Shown piece after piece: positions 20,017 to 29,708 of a stretch of DNA of 64,000 nt. The stretch covers positions 620,001 to 684,000 of the forward strand of contig JAWKYB010000002.1 of the NCBI GenBank assembly GCA_041396705.1, in the 5' to 3' direction. Under the pieces are notes generated by a model that was not told the origin of the DNA, did not search any database, and saw nothing but the letters and a program-made list of their open reading frames with translations. How positions within the stretch are numbered: the first letter of the stretch is position 1; each line of letters begins with the position of its first letter. The DNA comes from Alphaproteobacteria bacterium. GTDB lineage: Bacteria; Pseudomonadota; Alphaproteobacteria; CALKHQ01. The position numbers and the translations under genes were made by a program.

Positions 20017-23000
20017 ATGAGGTCATTGCTGGTCCGATTCGTCCTTTTCGTCGGCTTTGCGGCCCTGGCCGCCTCGGCCTCGGCCCAGGATGACAGCCGC
20101 GGCGCGCTGCGCCCGGGCGAGGAGCGGCGCGTCGCGCTGGTCATCGGCAACGGCGACTACCAGGTCGCCAACCCGCTGCCCAACCCGCCGAACGACGCGC
20201 AGGCGATCGCCGACAAGCTGCGCGAGATCGGCTTCGAGGTGTTTCTCGGCCTCGACCTGACCCGCGACGACCTCAATGCGCTGCTGCAGCAATATACCCG
20301 CGCGCTCGACGGCGCCGACGTCGGCCTGTTCTTCTACGCCGGCCACGGCCTGCAGGTCGACGGCATCAACTACATCGTCCCGGTCGATGCGGTGCTGGAG
20401 CGCGCCGCCGACCTCGATTTCGAGGTGGTCGACTCCAACATCGTGCTGCGCCAGTTCGACCGGCCGAACTTTACCGGCCTGGTCTTCCTGGACGCCTGCC
20501 GCGACAACCCGCTGGCGCGCAGCATGAGCACCGGGACGCGCTCGATCGGCCGCGGCCTGGCCGAGGTGACGTCGGCCACCGGCACGCTGATCGCCTATGC
20601 GACCCAGCCCGGCAACGTCGCCTATGACGGCGAGGGCGAGCACAGCCCGTTCACCCAGGCGCTGCTCGACCACATCGACACTCCCGACATGGAGATCCGG
20701 CTGATGCTGGACTATGTCGGCGAGGAAGTGGCCGAGATGACCAACGGCCAGCAGCAGCCGTGGGTGCATTTCTCGCGGCTGCGCGGCGGCTTCTATTTCG
20801 TGCCGAAGGCCGAGACCGATGAGCCCGGGACCGATCTCAACGGCACCGACGTCGCGGTCAACGAGAACGACCCGGCGGTGCTGCTCTACAACTCGGCCCA
20901 GACGCTGGAATCGCCCGAGGCGCGGCTGCTGATGCTGGAGCAGTTCATCCGGCTGTACCCGACCCATCCGCTGGCCACGCTCGCCGCCACCGAGGTGCAG
21001 GAGCTGCGCACCCGCGCCGCCAACCCGAACCCGGACCGCATCGACCCCAACGGCGGGCAGCCGAACCATCCGCCCGTGGTGGAGGCCGCCCGCACGCTGA
21101 CCGTCGACGCCGACGCCGGCCTGACCGCGCTCGGCATCGGCACGCCCGAGGACGAGGACGGCGACCAGCTGACCGTGACCGTGATCGAGCTGCCCGAGGC
21201 CGGCGCGGTGCAGTCGGTCGGCGTCGCCGTCGCGGTCAACGACGTGCTGACCCCCGGCGAGCTGACCGGCCTGGACTATCTGCCCGACGAGGCCCGCGAA
21301 GGCGCGGTCGGCGAGCTGCGCTACCGGGTCGACGACGGCAACGGCGGCCTCACCGAGGGCGTGCTGCGCATCGCCCTGCGCGCGCCGAACCGGCCGCCGG
21401 TGGTGCAGGACGCGACCACGGTCTCGATCGACATCGCCGCCGATCCGGTGCCGCTCGGCATCACCGCGCCGATCGACCCCGACAACGACCGCCTGCAGAT
21501 CCGCGTCACCTGGCTGCCGCGCTATGGCGCGGTGGAGCTGAACGGGCGCCCGATCCAGCGCGACGACGAGCTGACCGCCTACCAGCTGATCGCGCTCAGC
21601 TACCGCACCGATCCGGAGCGCACCGGCGACATGGGCTCGTTCGAGTACCAGGTCGACGACGGCCGCGGCGGCCTGGTCCGCGCCGCCATGCGCATCAACG
21701 TGCTGCGGCCGAATACGCCGCCGGCGGTGGCCGACGAGCTGTTGGTCGAGGTCGAGGCCGATCCGGCCGGCGTGCCGCTGGGCCTGACCCCGCCGACCGA
21801 TCCCGACGGCGACGTGCTGACCATCCGCGTCACCTGGCTGCCGCGCTGGGGCAGCCTGATGAGCGGGTCGACGCTGATCGAGCGCGGCGCAGAGATGTCG
21901 ACCAGCGAGTTCGCGGCGCTGCGCTATATCGCGGCCGCCGGCCACGACGGCGATGCCGGCTCGTTCGAATTCGCGGTCTCCGACGGTCGCGGCGACCCGG
22001 TGCGCGGCATGGTCCGGATCAGCGTGATCGCGCCGAACCGGCCGCCCGAGGTCGTGGCGGAGCAGTCGGTCACCGTAGTCGCCGAGAACGGCGCGGCGCA
22101 GCTGGTGTTCAAGCTTCCGGCCGACCCCGACGGCGACGCGATCGAGGTGACGGTCACCGAGATTCCCTATCGCGGCCGGCTGGTGTCCGCCGGGCGCACC
22201 GTGCGCGTCGGCACCGTGCTCGACGGCAACGCGCTGACGGCGCTGACCTACGAGCCGGCGCCGGGCCACAGCGGCGAGGCGGGGCAATTCGCCTTCACGG
22301 TCACCGACGGCAACAGCGCGCCGCAGGCCGGCTTGATCCGCATCTCGGTGGAATCGACCAACCGCGCCCCGGTGGTGGCCGACGCGCAGACGGTGACGGT
22401 GCGGTCCGGCGCGGTCACCCCGCTGGGCATTCCGGCGCCGACCGATCCCGACGGCGACACGCTGTCGGTGCGCATCGTCGAGGTGCCGAACGGCGGCTTC
22501 CTGCGCTCCGGCTCGTCGGTGGTGCGGCCCGGCCAGTCGATCGGCGTCGACGCGCTGACCCAGATCGCCTTCGAGATGACCGGCAACGAGCTGCGCTCCA
22601 ACCTGCTCAGCTACGAGGTCAGCGACGGCCGCGGCGGCGTGGCCACCGGCAGCGTGGCGCTGGAGATCGAGGAGGTGCAGGTCATCTCCGCCGGTCCGGA
22701 TGGCGACCTCGCCGGCGACAGCCTGGTCACCGCCTATGACGGCGGCGTCCTCGACGGCCGGTCGATCGTGTTCGAGGACCGGATCGCCGCCGGCGACGTG
22801 GCCGACTACTACCGCGTCAGCGTCGCCGACTGGAGCGAGATCACGGTCGCGATGACCGGCCTGGCGGCCGACCTCGACATTTACCTCTACACCGCCGACG
22901 AGCGGAACGTGGCGGCGTCGGAGCTGGTCGGCGAGGTCGACGAGACGCTGGTCGCAAACGTGCCGGCCGGCATCTATTTCGTCGCGGTGCTGCCGTTCGA

Positions 23001-24441
23001 GGAGGCGCAGAGCGAGTACACGCTGACGGTCAGCGCCGGACCCGGCGCGCCGCCGCCGGCGGACCAGGTCGGCGACAACGCCCAGACGGCCGACCTGCTC
23101 GGCACGCCCGGGCAGAGCCCGATCAATGTCGGCGAACAGCTCAACATCGTCGACATCGAGGACTGGTACGGCTTCGACGTCGCCGACTTCGTCGAGGTGT
23201 CGGCCGTGCTGAGCGGGCTGTCCGGCGACCTCGACCTGGATCTGATCGACAGCGCCGGCACGGTGCTGGCCAGCAGCGCCGCCGGCGGCTACGAGGACGA
23301 GTCCGTCGTCGCGCAGATCGGCCCGGGGCGGTATTTCCTGCGCGTCTATCTGTACAGCGGCCAGTCCGACTACGGCCTGTCGCTGTCGGCGGTGCCCTCG
23401 GCCCCGCCGCCGCCCGACGGCGCCGGCAACACGGCCGACGAGGCGTTCCCGCTGGGCACGGTCGACGGCACCGTCAGCTTCGGCGACTGGATCGGCACCG
23501 CCGATACCAACGACTACATCGCCTTCAACCTGAACCAGCCGGGCACGTTGACCGTGCGGATGACGGGCCTGGCGGCCGATGCCGACCTCGAGCTGCTCAA
23601 CCCCGCCGGCGAGCTGGTCGGCTCGTCCAACAATGTCGAGCTGGCCGACGAGGAGATCGTCGTCGACGTCGGCGCCGGGGCCTACTATGCCCGTGTCTAT
23701 CCCTATCAGGGCCAGACCGACTATCGGCTCGAGATCAGCCTGCGTGCCGGCGGTTCGACCGGACCCAATATCGGCAACGGCCCGGTGGAGACGGTCGAGC
23801 AGCTGCGCGTCTGGGAGGACGGCTGGTCGCGCGACGAGAAGCGCCAGGTCCAGCGCGGGCTGCAGATGCTGGGTTACTACACCAGCGCGATCGACGGCCT
23901 GTTCGGCAACGGTACCCGCAGCGCGATCCGCGCCTTCCAGCAGGGCATCGGCGAGGCGCCGACCGGATATCTGTCGCGCCAGCAGCGGGTGCGCCTGTCG
24001 GTCGATGCCGCCGAGGAGGCGCAGGCGCGCGCCGAGTCCGCCGCCGGCCAGGCCCGCAGTGCCGCCGAGGCGCCCGGCGCCTTCGTCGATCCCTACCAGA
24101 GCGGCGACGTTTATCGCGGCGACACCAACCGCGTCGGCTACGGCGTCTACCAGTGGGCAAGCGGCCATCGCTACGAGGGCCAGTGGGACCGCTCGCGGTC
24201 GGGCTTCGGCGTGCTGATCCTGCAGGACGGCTGGCGCTATGGCGGCCAGTGGGTCGACTCCTCGTTCGTCGGCTTCGGCGTCGCCATCGGGCCCAACGGC
24301 GAACGCATCGTCGGTGAATGGAACATCGCGCCGGAGACGCCCTTCTCCGAGGGCCTGAACGGCTACGGCCAGGTCATCGCGCCCGACGGTTCGGTGCAGA
24401 CCGGCTACTTCGTCGCCGGCCAGCTGGCCAACTTCAACTAG
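20017..24441 (+). CDS. Exported multidomain caspase-like (C14) protein
   Basis: A 1,474-residue protein. Order: Sec signal (1-24, SASA cleavage); caspase-fold domain (about 35-265) with His110 in FYAGHG and Cys161 in LDACRDNP, the intact catalytic dyad; a helical TPR-like link (about 290-335); five cadherin/Ig-like repeats of about 108 residues starting near 349, 458, 565, 673 and 781, each with an N-x-x-P start and a DPDGD-type calcium-binding loop; three pre-peptidase C-terminal (PPC) beta domains (about 915-1247); a peptidoglycan-binding domain (about 1262-1335, QRGLQMLGYYTSAIDGLFG); then MORN-like repeats to the end. It should be periplasmic or on the surface, tethered to the wall. ATG 20017 follows TAAGG; a GTG at 20008 is less likely. 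Substrate unknown. Confidence 0.9.
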   Translation: MRSLLVRFVLFVGFAALAASASAQDDSRGALRPGEERRVALVIGNGDYQVANPLPNPPNDAQAIADKLREIGFEVFLGLDLTRDDLNALLQQYTRALDGADVGLFFYAGHGLQVDGINYIVPVDAVLERAADLDFEVVDSNIVLRQFDRPNFTGLVFLDACRDNPLARSMSTGTRSIGRGLAEVTSATGTLIAYATQPGNVAYDGEGEHSPFTQALLDHIDTPDMEIRLMLDYVGEEVAEMTNGQQQPWVHFSRLRGGFYFVPKAETDEPGTDLNGTDVAVNENDPAVLLYNSAQTLESPEARLLMLEQFIRLYPTHPLATLAATEVQELRTRAANPNPDRIDPNGGQPNHPPVVEAARTLTVDADAGLTALGIGTPEDEDGDQLTVTVIELPEAGAVQSVGVAVAVNDVLTPGELTGLDYLPDEAREGAVGELRYRVDDGNGGLTEGVLRIALRAPNRPPVVQDATTVSIDIAADPVPLGITAPIDPDNDRLQIRVTWLPRYGAVELNGRPIQRDDELTAYQLIALSYRTDPERTGDMGSFEYQVDDGRGGLVRAAMRINVLRPNTPPAVADELLVEVEADPAGVPLGLTPPTDPDGDVLTIRVTWLPRWGSLMSGSTLIERGAEMSTSEFAALRYIAAAGHDGDAGSFEFAVSDGRGDPVRGMVRISVIAPNRPPEVVAEQSVTVVAENGAAQLVFKLPADPDGDAIEVTVTEIPYRGRLVSAGRTVRVGTVLDGNALTALTYEPAPGHSGEAGQFAFTVTDGNSAPQAGLIRISVESTNRAPVVADAQTVTVRSGAVTPLGIPAPTDPDGDTLSVRIVEVPNGGFLRSGSSVVRPGQSIGVDALTQIAFEMTGNELRSNLLSYEVSDGRGGVATGSVALEIEEVQVISAGPDGDLAGDSLVTAYDGGVLDGRSIVFEDRIAAGDVADYYRVSVADWSEITVAMTGLAADLDIYLYTADERNVAASELVGEVDETLVANVPAGIYFVAVLPFEEAQSEYTLTVSAGPGAPPPADQVGDNAQTADLLGTPGQSPINVGEQLNIVDIEDWYGFDVADFVEVSAVLSGLSGDLDLDLIDSAGTVLASSAAGGYEDESVVAQIGPGRYFLRVYLYSGQSDYGLSLSAVPSAPPPPDGAGNTADEAFPLGTVDGTVSFGDWIGTADTNDYIAFNLNQPGTLTVRMTGLAADADLELLNPAGELVGSSNNVELADEEIVVDVGAGAYYARVYPYQGQTDYRLEISLRAGGSTGPNIGNGPVETVEQLRVWEDGWSRDEKRQVQRGLQMLGYYTSAIDGLFGNGTRSAIRAFQQGIGEAPTGYLSRQQRVRLSVDAAEEAQARAESAAGQARSAAEAPGAFVDPYQSGDVYRGDTNRVGYGVYQWASGHRYEGQWDRSRSGFGVLILQDGWRYGGQWVDSSFVGFGVAIGPNGERIVGEWNIAPETPFSEGLNGYGQVIAPDGSVQTGYFVAGQLANFN

Positions 24442-24609
24442 GCCGGGCGCGGCGTCCGGCCGGCGCCGCGGCTTCTGCGGCGGACACAGGGCCGGACGCC
24501 GGCCCGGCCGGCTAGCCACTGCCGGCCGGACGGTGCTATCAGGCGGCGATCCGGTTCCGGCACGAGTCGGGGCCGACGGATGCCTTGGCAGCCCCGTGGG
24601 AGCGATCGG

Positions 24610-25791
24610 ATGTTTCGCGCAATCTCTGGCCTGACCGCCGCGGCTATCCCGGCCGTCCTGCTCTGTCTCGCCGCCGGCCCGGCGGCGGCCGACATGCAGG
24701 CCGGGCTGGTGGCCGCGGACAACGGCGACTTCGCCACCGCCTATTACGAGTGGAAGCCGCTGGCCGACGAGGGCGACCCCGACGCGCTGTTCAACATCGG
24801 CACGCTCTACGAGCGCGGGCTGTTCGTCCGCCAGGACGCGGCCCGCGCCTATCACTTCTATGCCCGCGCGGCGGAGCGCAACCAGCCCAACGCCCTGTTC
24901 CGGCTCGGCGTGCTGACCGAGGCCGGCGAGGCGGTGGAGCAGGACTACGCCGCCGCGGCGCGCTACTACGACCTGGCGATCGCGGCCGGCTGGCCGCCGG
25001 CGATGGTCAACCTGGGCCGCCTCTATGCCGAGGGCCTGGGGGTGGAGCAGGACCTGGCCAAGGCGGCGGAGTTGTACCGCACCGCCGCCGAGGAGCACGG
25101 CCTGGCGACGGCCCAGTTCAATCTCGCCCGCCTGCTGCAGGCCGGCCGCGGCGTCGAGGCCGACCCGGCGGAGGCGGTGCGGCTCTATCGGCTGGCGGTG
25201 GCCCAGGGCTTCGTGCCGGCGCTGCACGGACTCGGCCTGATGTACCTGAACGGCGAGGGCATCGAGCAGGACTTCGCCGAGGCGCTGAAGCTGTTCGAGC
25301 AGGCCGCCGAACAGGGCGACGAATCGTCGATGTACAACATCGGTTACATGTATTTCGAGGGCCTGGGCGTGGAGCCCGACCTGGAGCGGGCCGCCGCCTG
25401 GTACTACCGGGCGACGCAGGCCGGCAGCGCCGCCGCCGCCAGCCATCTCGCCTATCTGTTCGAGACCGGCCAGGGCGTGCCGCAGAACACCGAGCAGGCG
25501 CTGACGCTGTACCAGGAGGCGGCCGACGCCGGCGACCCGGTCGCGCAGTATAATCTTGGCCGGATCTACGCCAGCGGCGAGCTGGTCGAGCAGGACCTGC
25601 CGCGCGCCTTCGACTACTTCAGCGCCGCCGCCCAGCAGGGCGAGCCGCTGGCGCTCTACAGCCTGGCGCTGATGTACGAGGAAGGCGTGGTCGTCGAGCC
25701 GAACGTCGACTATGCGGTGCAGTTGCTGAACCTCGCCGCGGCGCAGGGCCTGCAGGAAGCCATCGACAAGCTGGCGGCACTGGGCCGCTGA
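24610..25791 (+). CDS. Exported Sel1-repeat (TPR-like) protein
   Basis: 393 residues. A signal peptide (about 1-28, ending Ala-Ala-Ala-Asp) precedes roughly ten Sel1-like repeats of about 36 residues, each with the A..LG..Y..G.GV..D...A..WY..AA pattern. Sel1 proteins are protein-protein scaffolds. GGGAG just before ATG 24610 sets the start; an in-frame ATG at 24580 would add an unneeded leader. It follows the caspase gene by 168 bases on the same strand, so a shared envelope function is possible but unproven. Confidence 0.88.
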   Translation: MFRAISGLTAAAIPAVLLCLAAGPAAADMQAGLVAADNGDFATAYYEWKPLADEGDPDALFNIGTLYERGLFVRQDAARAYHFYARAAERNQPNALFRLGVLTEAGEAVEQDYAAAARYYDLAIAAGWPPAMVNLGRLYAEGLGVEQDLAKAAELYRTAAEEHGLATAQFNLARLLQAGRGVEADPAEAVRLYRLAVAQGFVPALHGLGLMYLNGEGIEQDFAEALKLFEQAAEQGDESSMYNIGYMYFEGLGVEPDLERAAAWYYRATQAGSAAAASHLAYLFETGQGVPQNTEQALTLYQEAADAGDPVAQYNLGRIYASGELVEQDLPRAFDYFSAAAQQGEPLALYSLALMYEEGVVVEPNVDYAVQLLNLAAAQGLQEAIDKLAALGR

Positions 25792-25800
25792 GCCCGCCGC

Positions 25801-28458
25801 TTGTCCGCCCCGCCCGCGCCTGACGCCGCGCCGCGCAGCCTGCCCGCCCTGGTGCGGGCGCTGGCCGGACGCGGCGACGCGACGGCGCTGACCGTCTTTG
25901 ACCGCGACGGCCGCCGCGACTGGTCGAGCGCGGCGCTGTCCGGCGCCATCGCGGCGGCGAGCGCGCGGCTGGCGGCGGACGGGCTGGCGCCGGGCGAACC
26001 GGTGCTGTTGTGCGGCCCGAACGGCGCAAGCTGGGTCGTCGCCTGCCTTGCCATCGCCTGTTCCGGCGGCGTCGTGGTGCCGCTCGACGATCTCAGTTCC
26101 GCCGCGACGCTGGCTCGTGTCGCCGCCGACTGCGGCGCGCGCCGCGGCTTCCTGTCCGCGGTGCACCGCGACGCGCTCGCCGCCGCGCCGGATGCGCCGC
26201 CGCTCGCGGCGACTTTGCTCGACGCGATGGCGCCGGCGGATGCACAAGCGGCGGCTTCGCTGCCGGCGGCCGAGGCCGATCCAGATGCGGTCGCCGTGCT
26301 GCTCTACACCTCCGGCACCACCGGCACGCCGAAGGCGGTGCCGCTGACCCACCGCAACCTGATGAGCAACGTCGCCGCCCTGGTCGCCGAACGGTTGGCC
26401 GGCCCGGACGACCGCGTGCTGCTGCCGCTGCCGCTGCACCACGCCTTCCCGTTCACCGTCGGTCTGCTCGGCTCGCTGGCCAACGGCGCGGCGCTGGTGC
26501 TGCCCGCCGGCGTCAGCGGCCCGCAGATCATCGAGGCGCTGAAGGGTGCGCGCGCCACCATCATGATCGGCGTGCCGCGGCTGTATGTGGCGCTGCTGGC
26601 GGCGATCGACGACCGCATCGCGCGCGCCGGCCGCTGGGCGCGGCTGCTGCTCGGCCTGTCGACGGCGCTGCGCCGCCGCACCGGCCTGCGGCTGGGCCGC
26701 GCGCTGTTCGGCCGGGTGCATGCCGGCTTCGGGCCGGACCTGCGGACGCTCGCCTGCGGCGGCGCCCGTCTCGACGCCGCGATCGCCTGGCGGCTGGAGG
26801 GCCTGGGCTGGGAGGTGCTGACCGGCTATGGCCTGACCGAGACCGCGCCGATCCTGACCTTCACCCCGCGCGGCCATGGCCGCTTCGACAGCGTCGGCCG
26901 TGCAGTGCCGGGCGTGGAGCTGCGGATCGCGGCGGACGGGGGCGGCAGCGACGGCGAGATCCAGGCGCGCGGGCCCAGCGTGTTCGCCGGCTACCGCAAC
27001 AACCCGGAGGAGACCGCACGCGCCTTCACCGCGGATGGCTGGTTCCGCACCGGCGACATCGGCCGGATCGACCGTGCCGGCTATCTCAGCATCGTCGGCC
27101 GGGCGAAGGAGATCATCGTGCTGGCCGGCGGCAAGAACGTGGTGCCGGAGGATGTGGAGGCGGCCTACCAGGCCAGTCCGCTGATCCGCGAGATCGCCAT
27201 CGTCGAGGAGGACGGCGCGCTGGCCGCGCTGGTCGTGCCCGACGAGGAGGCGCTGCGGCGCCACGGCGCGTCGCAGGCGCAGGTCGTGCTGCGCGACGAG
27301 ATCGAGAATGTCGGCCTGACGCTGCCGCCCTACCAGCGGCTGGCGCGCTACCGGGTCACCCGGGCGGCGCTGCCGCGCACCCATCTCGGCAAGCTGCGCC
27401 GCCACCTGCTGGCCGAAGCCTTCGCCCAGGCCGAGCGGGGCACGGCCGCCGCGGCACAGGCCGAGCTGGCCGAGGCTGATCGCGCGCTGCTGGCCTCGGC
27501 GACCGGCGCCGCCATCTGGGCCTGGCTGCGCACGCGACATCCCGACGTCCCGCTCAGTCCGGACACCAGCCCCCAGCTCGACCTCGGCATCGACTCGCTC
27601 GCCTGGGTCACGCTGACGCTGGAGCTGCAGGAGCGCTTCGGCATCCGGCTGACCGAGGAGGCGATCGGCCGCATCCTGACCCTGCGCGACCTGCTGGTCG
27701 AGGCGGGAAGGGCGCCGACCGAGGCGCCGTCGCCGCAGGCCGCGGCGGGCGAGCCCGAATGGCTGCGCCCGGTCGGCCCGCTGATGGCGGCGCTGGGCGT
27801 CGTCGTGCTCGGCCTGACCTGGGTGGCGATGCGGCTGCTGTTCCGGCTGCGGGTGGAGGGGGCGGACAACCTGCCCAAGGGCGGGCCCTATGTGATCGCG
27901 CCCAACCACGTCAGCTACATCGACCCGCCGGCGGTCGCCGCCGCGATCCCGTTCGGGCGGCTGAAGCGCACCTATTGGGCCGGCTGGACCGGCAAGATGT
28001 TCGCCGGGACGTTCAGCCGGCTGATGAGCCGGGCGACGCGGGTGTTCCCGGTCGATCCCGACCGCGGACCGGCCGGCAGCCTGGAGCACGGCCGCGCGGT
28101 GCTGGCCCGCGGGCTGGCGCTGGTCTGGTTCCCGGAGGGGCGCCGGTCGCCGGCGGGCGACATCCGGCGGTTCCTGCCCGGCGTCGGCATGCTGCTGCGC
28201 GAGACCGGCGCGCCGGCGGTGCCGGTGCTGATCCTGGGCGCGTTCGAGGCCTGGCCGCGCGACCGGCGCTGGCCGCGCTTTCGCCGGATCACGGTGCGGT
28301 TCGGCGCGCCGATCCCGGTCGACCGGCTGCTGGCCGACGGCAGCGGCGCGGACCCGGCCGAGCGGATCGCCGACGCCCTGCGCCACGCCGTGGCCGCGCT
28401 GGCCGGGCCGGACGCGACGCGGATGCTGGGGCCGGACCCCGCCGACGGCCGGGACTGA
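25801..28458 (+). CDS. Fusion of acyl-AMP ligase, acyl carrier domain and PlsC acyltransferase
   Basis: 885 residues. Domain 1 (about 1-540) is an acyl-adenylating enzyme with YTSGTTGTPK near 170 and GYGLTETAP near 343. Domain 2 (about 560-640) is an acyl carrier with LGIDSL, Ser599 being the likely phosphopantetheine site. After a hydrophobic segment, domain 3 (about 680-880) is a 1-acylglycerol-3-phosphate-type acyltransferase with NHVSYID (His703) and FPEGRRS. The protein could activate a free fatty acid, load it on its own carrier and pass it to a lysolipid. It resembles Aas-type enzymes, but with order ligase-carrier-acyltransferase. The start is TTG 25801, nine bases after the Sel1 stop. 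Confidence 0.9.
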   Translation: MSAPPAPDAAPRSLPALVRALAGRGDATALTVFDRDGRRDWSSAALSGAIAAASARLAADGLAPGEPVLLCGPNGASWVVACLAIACSGGVVVPLDDLSSAATLARVAADCGARRGFLSAVHRDALAAAPDAPPLAATLLDAMAPADAQAAASLPAAEADPDAVAVLLYTSGTTGTPKAVPLTHRNLMSNVAALVAERLAGPDDRVLLPLPLHHAFPFTVGLLGSLANGAALVLPAGVSGPQIIEALKGARATIMIGVPRLYVALLAAIDDRIARAGRWARLLLGLSTALRRRTGLRLGRALFGRVHAGFGPDLRTLACGGARLDAAIAWRLEGLGWEVLTGYGLTETAPILTFTPRGHGRFDSVGRAVPGVELRIAADGGGSDGEIQARGPSVFAGYRNNPEETARAFTADGWFRTGDIGRIDRAGYLSIVGRAKEIIVLAGGKNVVPEDVEAAYQASPLIREIAIVEEDGALAALVVPDEEALRRHGASQAQVVLRDEIENVGLTLPPYQRLARYRVTRAALPRTHLGKLRRHLLAEAFAQAERGTAAAAQAELAEADRALLASATGAAIWAWLRTRHPDVPLSPDTSPQLDLGIDSLAWVTLTLELQERFGIRLTEEAIGRILTLRDLLVEAGRAPTEAPSPQAAAGEPEWLRPVGPLMAALGVVVLGLTWVAMRLLFRLRVEGADNLPKGGPYVIAPNHVSYIDPPAVAAAIPFGRLKRTYWAGWTGKMFAGTFSRLMSRATRVFPVDPDRGPAGSLEHGRAVLARGLALVWFPEGRRSPAGDIRRFLPGVGMLLRETGAPAVPVLILGAFEAWPRDRRWPRFRRITVRFGAPIPVDRLLADGSGADPAERIADALRHAVAALAGPDATRMLGPDPADGRD

Positions 28459-28465
28459 GACCGGA

Positions 28466-28488
28466 GCGTCCGGCGGCCCGGCGGACGC
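28466..28488. terminator. Hairpin between convergent genes
   Basis: GCGTCCG (28466-28472) pairs with CGGACGC (28482-28488) between the fusion gene and the DMT transporter gene, which face each other. No T-run; called from position. Confidence 0.4.
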
Positions 28489-28503
28489 GGCGGGCGCGCG
28501 CCT

Positions 28504-29457
28504 CTACCTGTCGGAGCCGATCGGCCCGCCCCCGACCGGACGACGATCCGGCCGGCCGGCTGCGGCCGGTTGCGGCGCCCGCCCGCCGCGCAGCGCGACG
28601 ACGTTGCCGGCGATCACCAGGGCGACGCCGACGCCGGCGAGCCAGGTCCAGCGATAGTCCTCCAGCATGGCGGAGACGGCCAGGGCGATCACCGGGATCA
28701 GCACCGTGGCATAGGCGGCGCGGGCCGCGCCGATGCGGCCGAGCAGGGTGAGATAGGCGCCGAAGCCGACGATGTTGCCGAACACGACCAGATAGGCCAG
28801 CGCCCACAGATAGGACGGCCGCAGGTCGAGCGCGGGGCCGGAGCCGATGGCGGCCGCGTAAAGCGCGGTCAGCATCGCGCCGTAGGTCATGGCATAGGCG
28901 TTCGCCGTCATCACCGGCACGCCGGCGGTCTGGCTGCGCGACGACAGCACGTTGCCCAGCGAGAAACAGAAGGTGGCGGCGAGGGCCAGACCCAGGCCGA
29001 TCAGGCTGTCGCCGCCGACCGTGCGCAGCTCGGGCAGGAACACCAGCGCCAGGCCGCCCAGGCCCAGCGCGGCCGCGGCCAGGGTGGCGGGACGGATCGG
29101 CTGGCGCAGGAACAACGCGCCGTTGATCGCGTTGAACACGGTGGCGGTTGCGAACACCACCGCGAGCAGACCGGAGGCGATGAAATGGGCGGCCCAGTAG
29201 AACATCAGGTAGTTGCCGCAGAAGATGAAGGCGGCGAGCAGCGCGAGCGCGGCGTGGCGGCGCCAGGGCAGCCGGGCGGTCGGCCCGCCGGCCCGGCCGG
29301 CACGCCACGCGATCCAGGCCAGCAGCAGCAGTCCGGCCGCGCCGAAGCGGTAGACCAGCGACCATTCGGGAGGCACCACCCCGATCTGCAGCTTGACCGC
29401 ATACCAGGTCAGGCCCCAGGACAGGATGGTGGCCGCGTACAGGACGGCGTTGAGCAT
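28504..29457 (-). CDS. EamA/DMT-family transporter
   Basis: About 317 residues with ten predicted membrane helices in two EamA halves. The start WGLTWYAVKLQIGVVPPEWS is typical of the family, and the second half repeats the fold (AYLVVFGNIVGFGAYLTLLGRIG). Such proteins export amino acids, metabolites or drugs; the substrate is not predictable. The start at ATG 29457 fits the first helix; longer readings to 29811 run over the opposite-strand region and are Arg-rich. A second member lies at 35246. Confidence 0.88.
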   Translation of the reverse strand: MLNAVLYAATILSWGLTWYAVKLQIGVVPPEWSLVYRFGAAGLLLLAWIAWRAGRAGGPTARLPWRRHAALALLAAFIFCGNYLMFYWAAHFIASGLLAVVFATATVFNAINGALFLRQPIRPATLAAAALGLGGLALVFLPELRTVGGDSLIGLGLALAATFCFSLGNVLSSRSQTAGVPVMTANAYAMTYGAMLTALYAAAIGSGPALDLRPSYLWALAYLVVFGNIVGFGAYLTLLGRIGAARAAYATVLIPVIALAVSAMLEDYRWTWLAGVGVALVIAGNVVALRGGRAPQPAAAGRPDRRPVGGGPIGSDR

Positions 29458-29708
29458 GCGGATCTGCGAAGGCTCGGTTCGGGCGCGACCGCCGGCTCCG
29501 GGTCGGCGCGCCGTCGGGACGAGGCGGGCACATTGCGCGGCGGCGCCCGGCGGCGCCAGCGCAATATTGTGCCGGTCGACGGTGACAAGGCGCTCCGCAA
29601 GCGCCGTCGTCGCGGCCGGCCCTCGCCTTGGTTCGGACACTGCCCTATGCTTGCATCGATGGCGGTGGAACCCGTTCGCGCAAGGCGGCCCGTGGCATGG
29701 AGCGTGCG

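Noticed and set aside
21064..22680. Repeat array with a period of about 324 bases as a CRISPR or DNA repeat
   Set aside because: The copies are diverged at the DNA level and conserved as protein (N-x-x-P start and DPDGD loop), so they are protein domains.
20023..28386. A minus-strand frame open for 2,787 codons
   Set aside because: It is exactly antisense to the caspase, Sel1 and fusion genes in register with their codons. Its product is Arg/Gln/His/Asp-rich with no motifs, as expected from antisense of GC-rich coding DNA.
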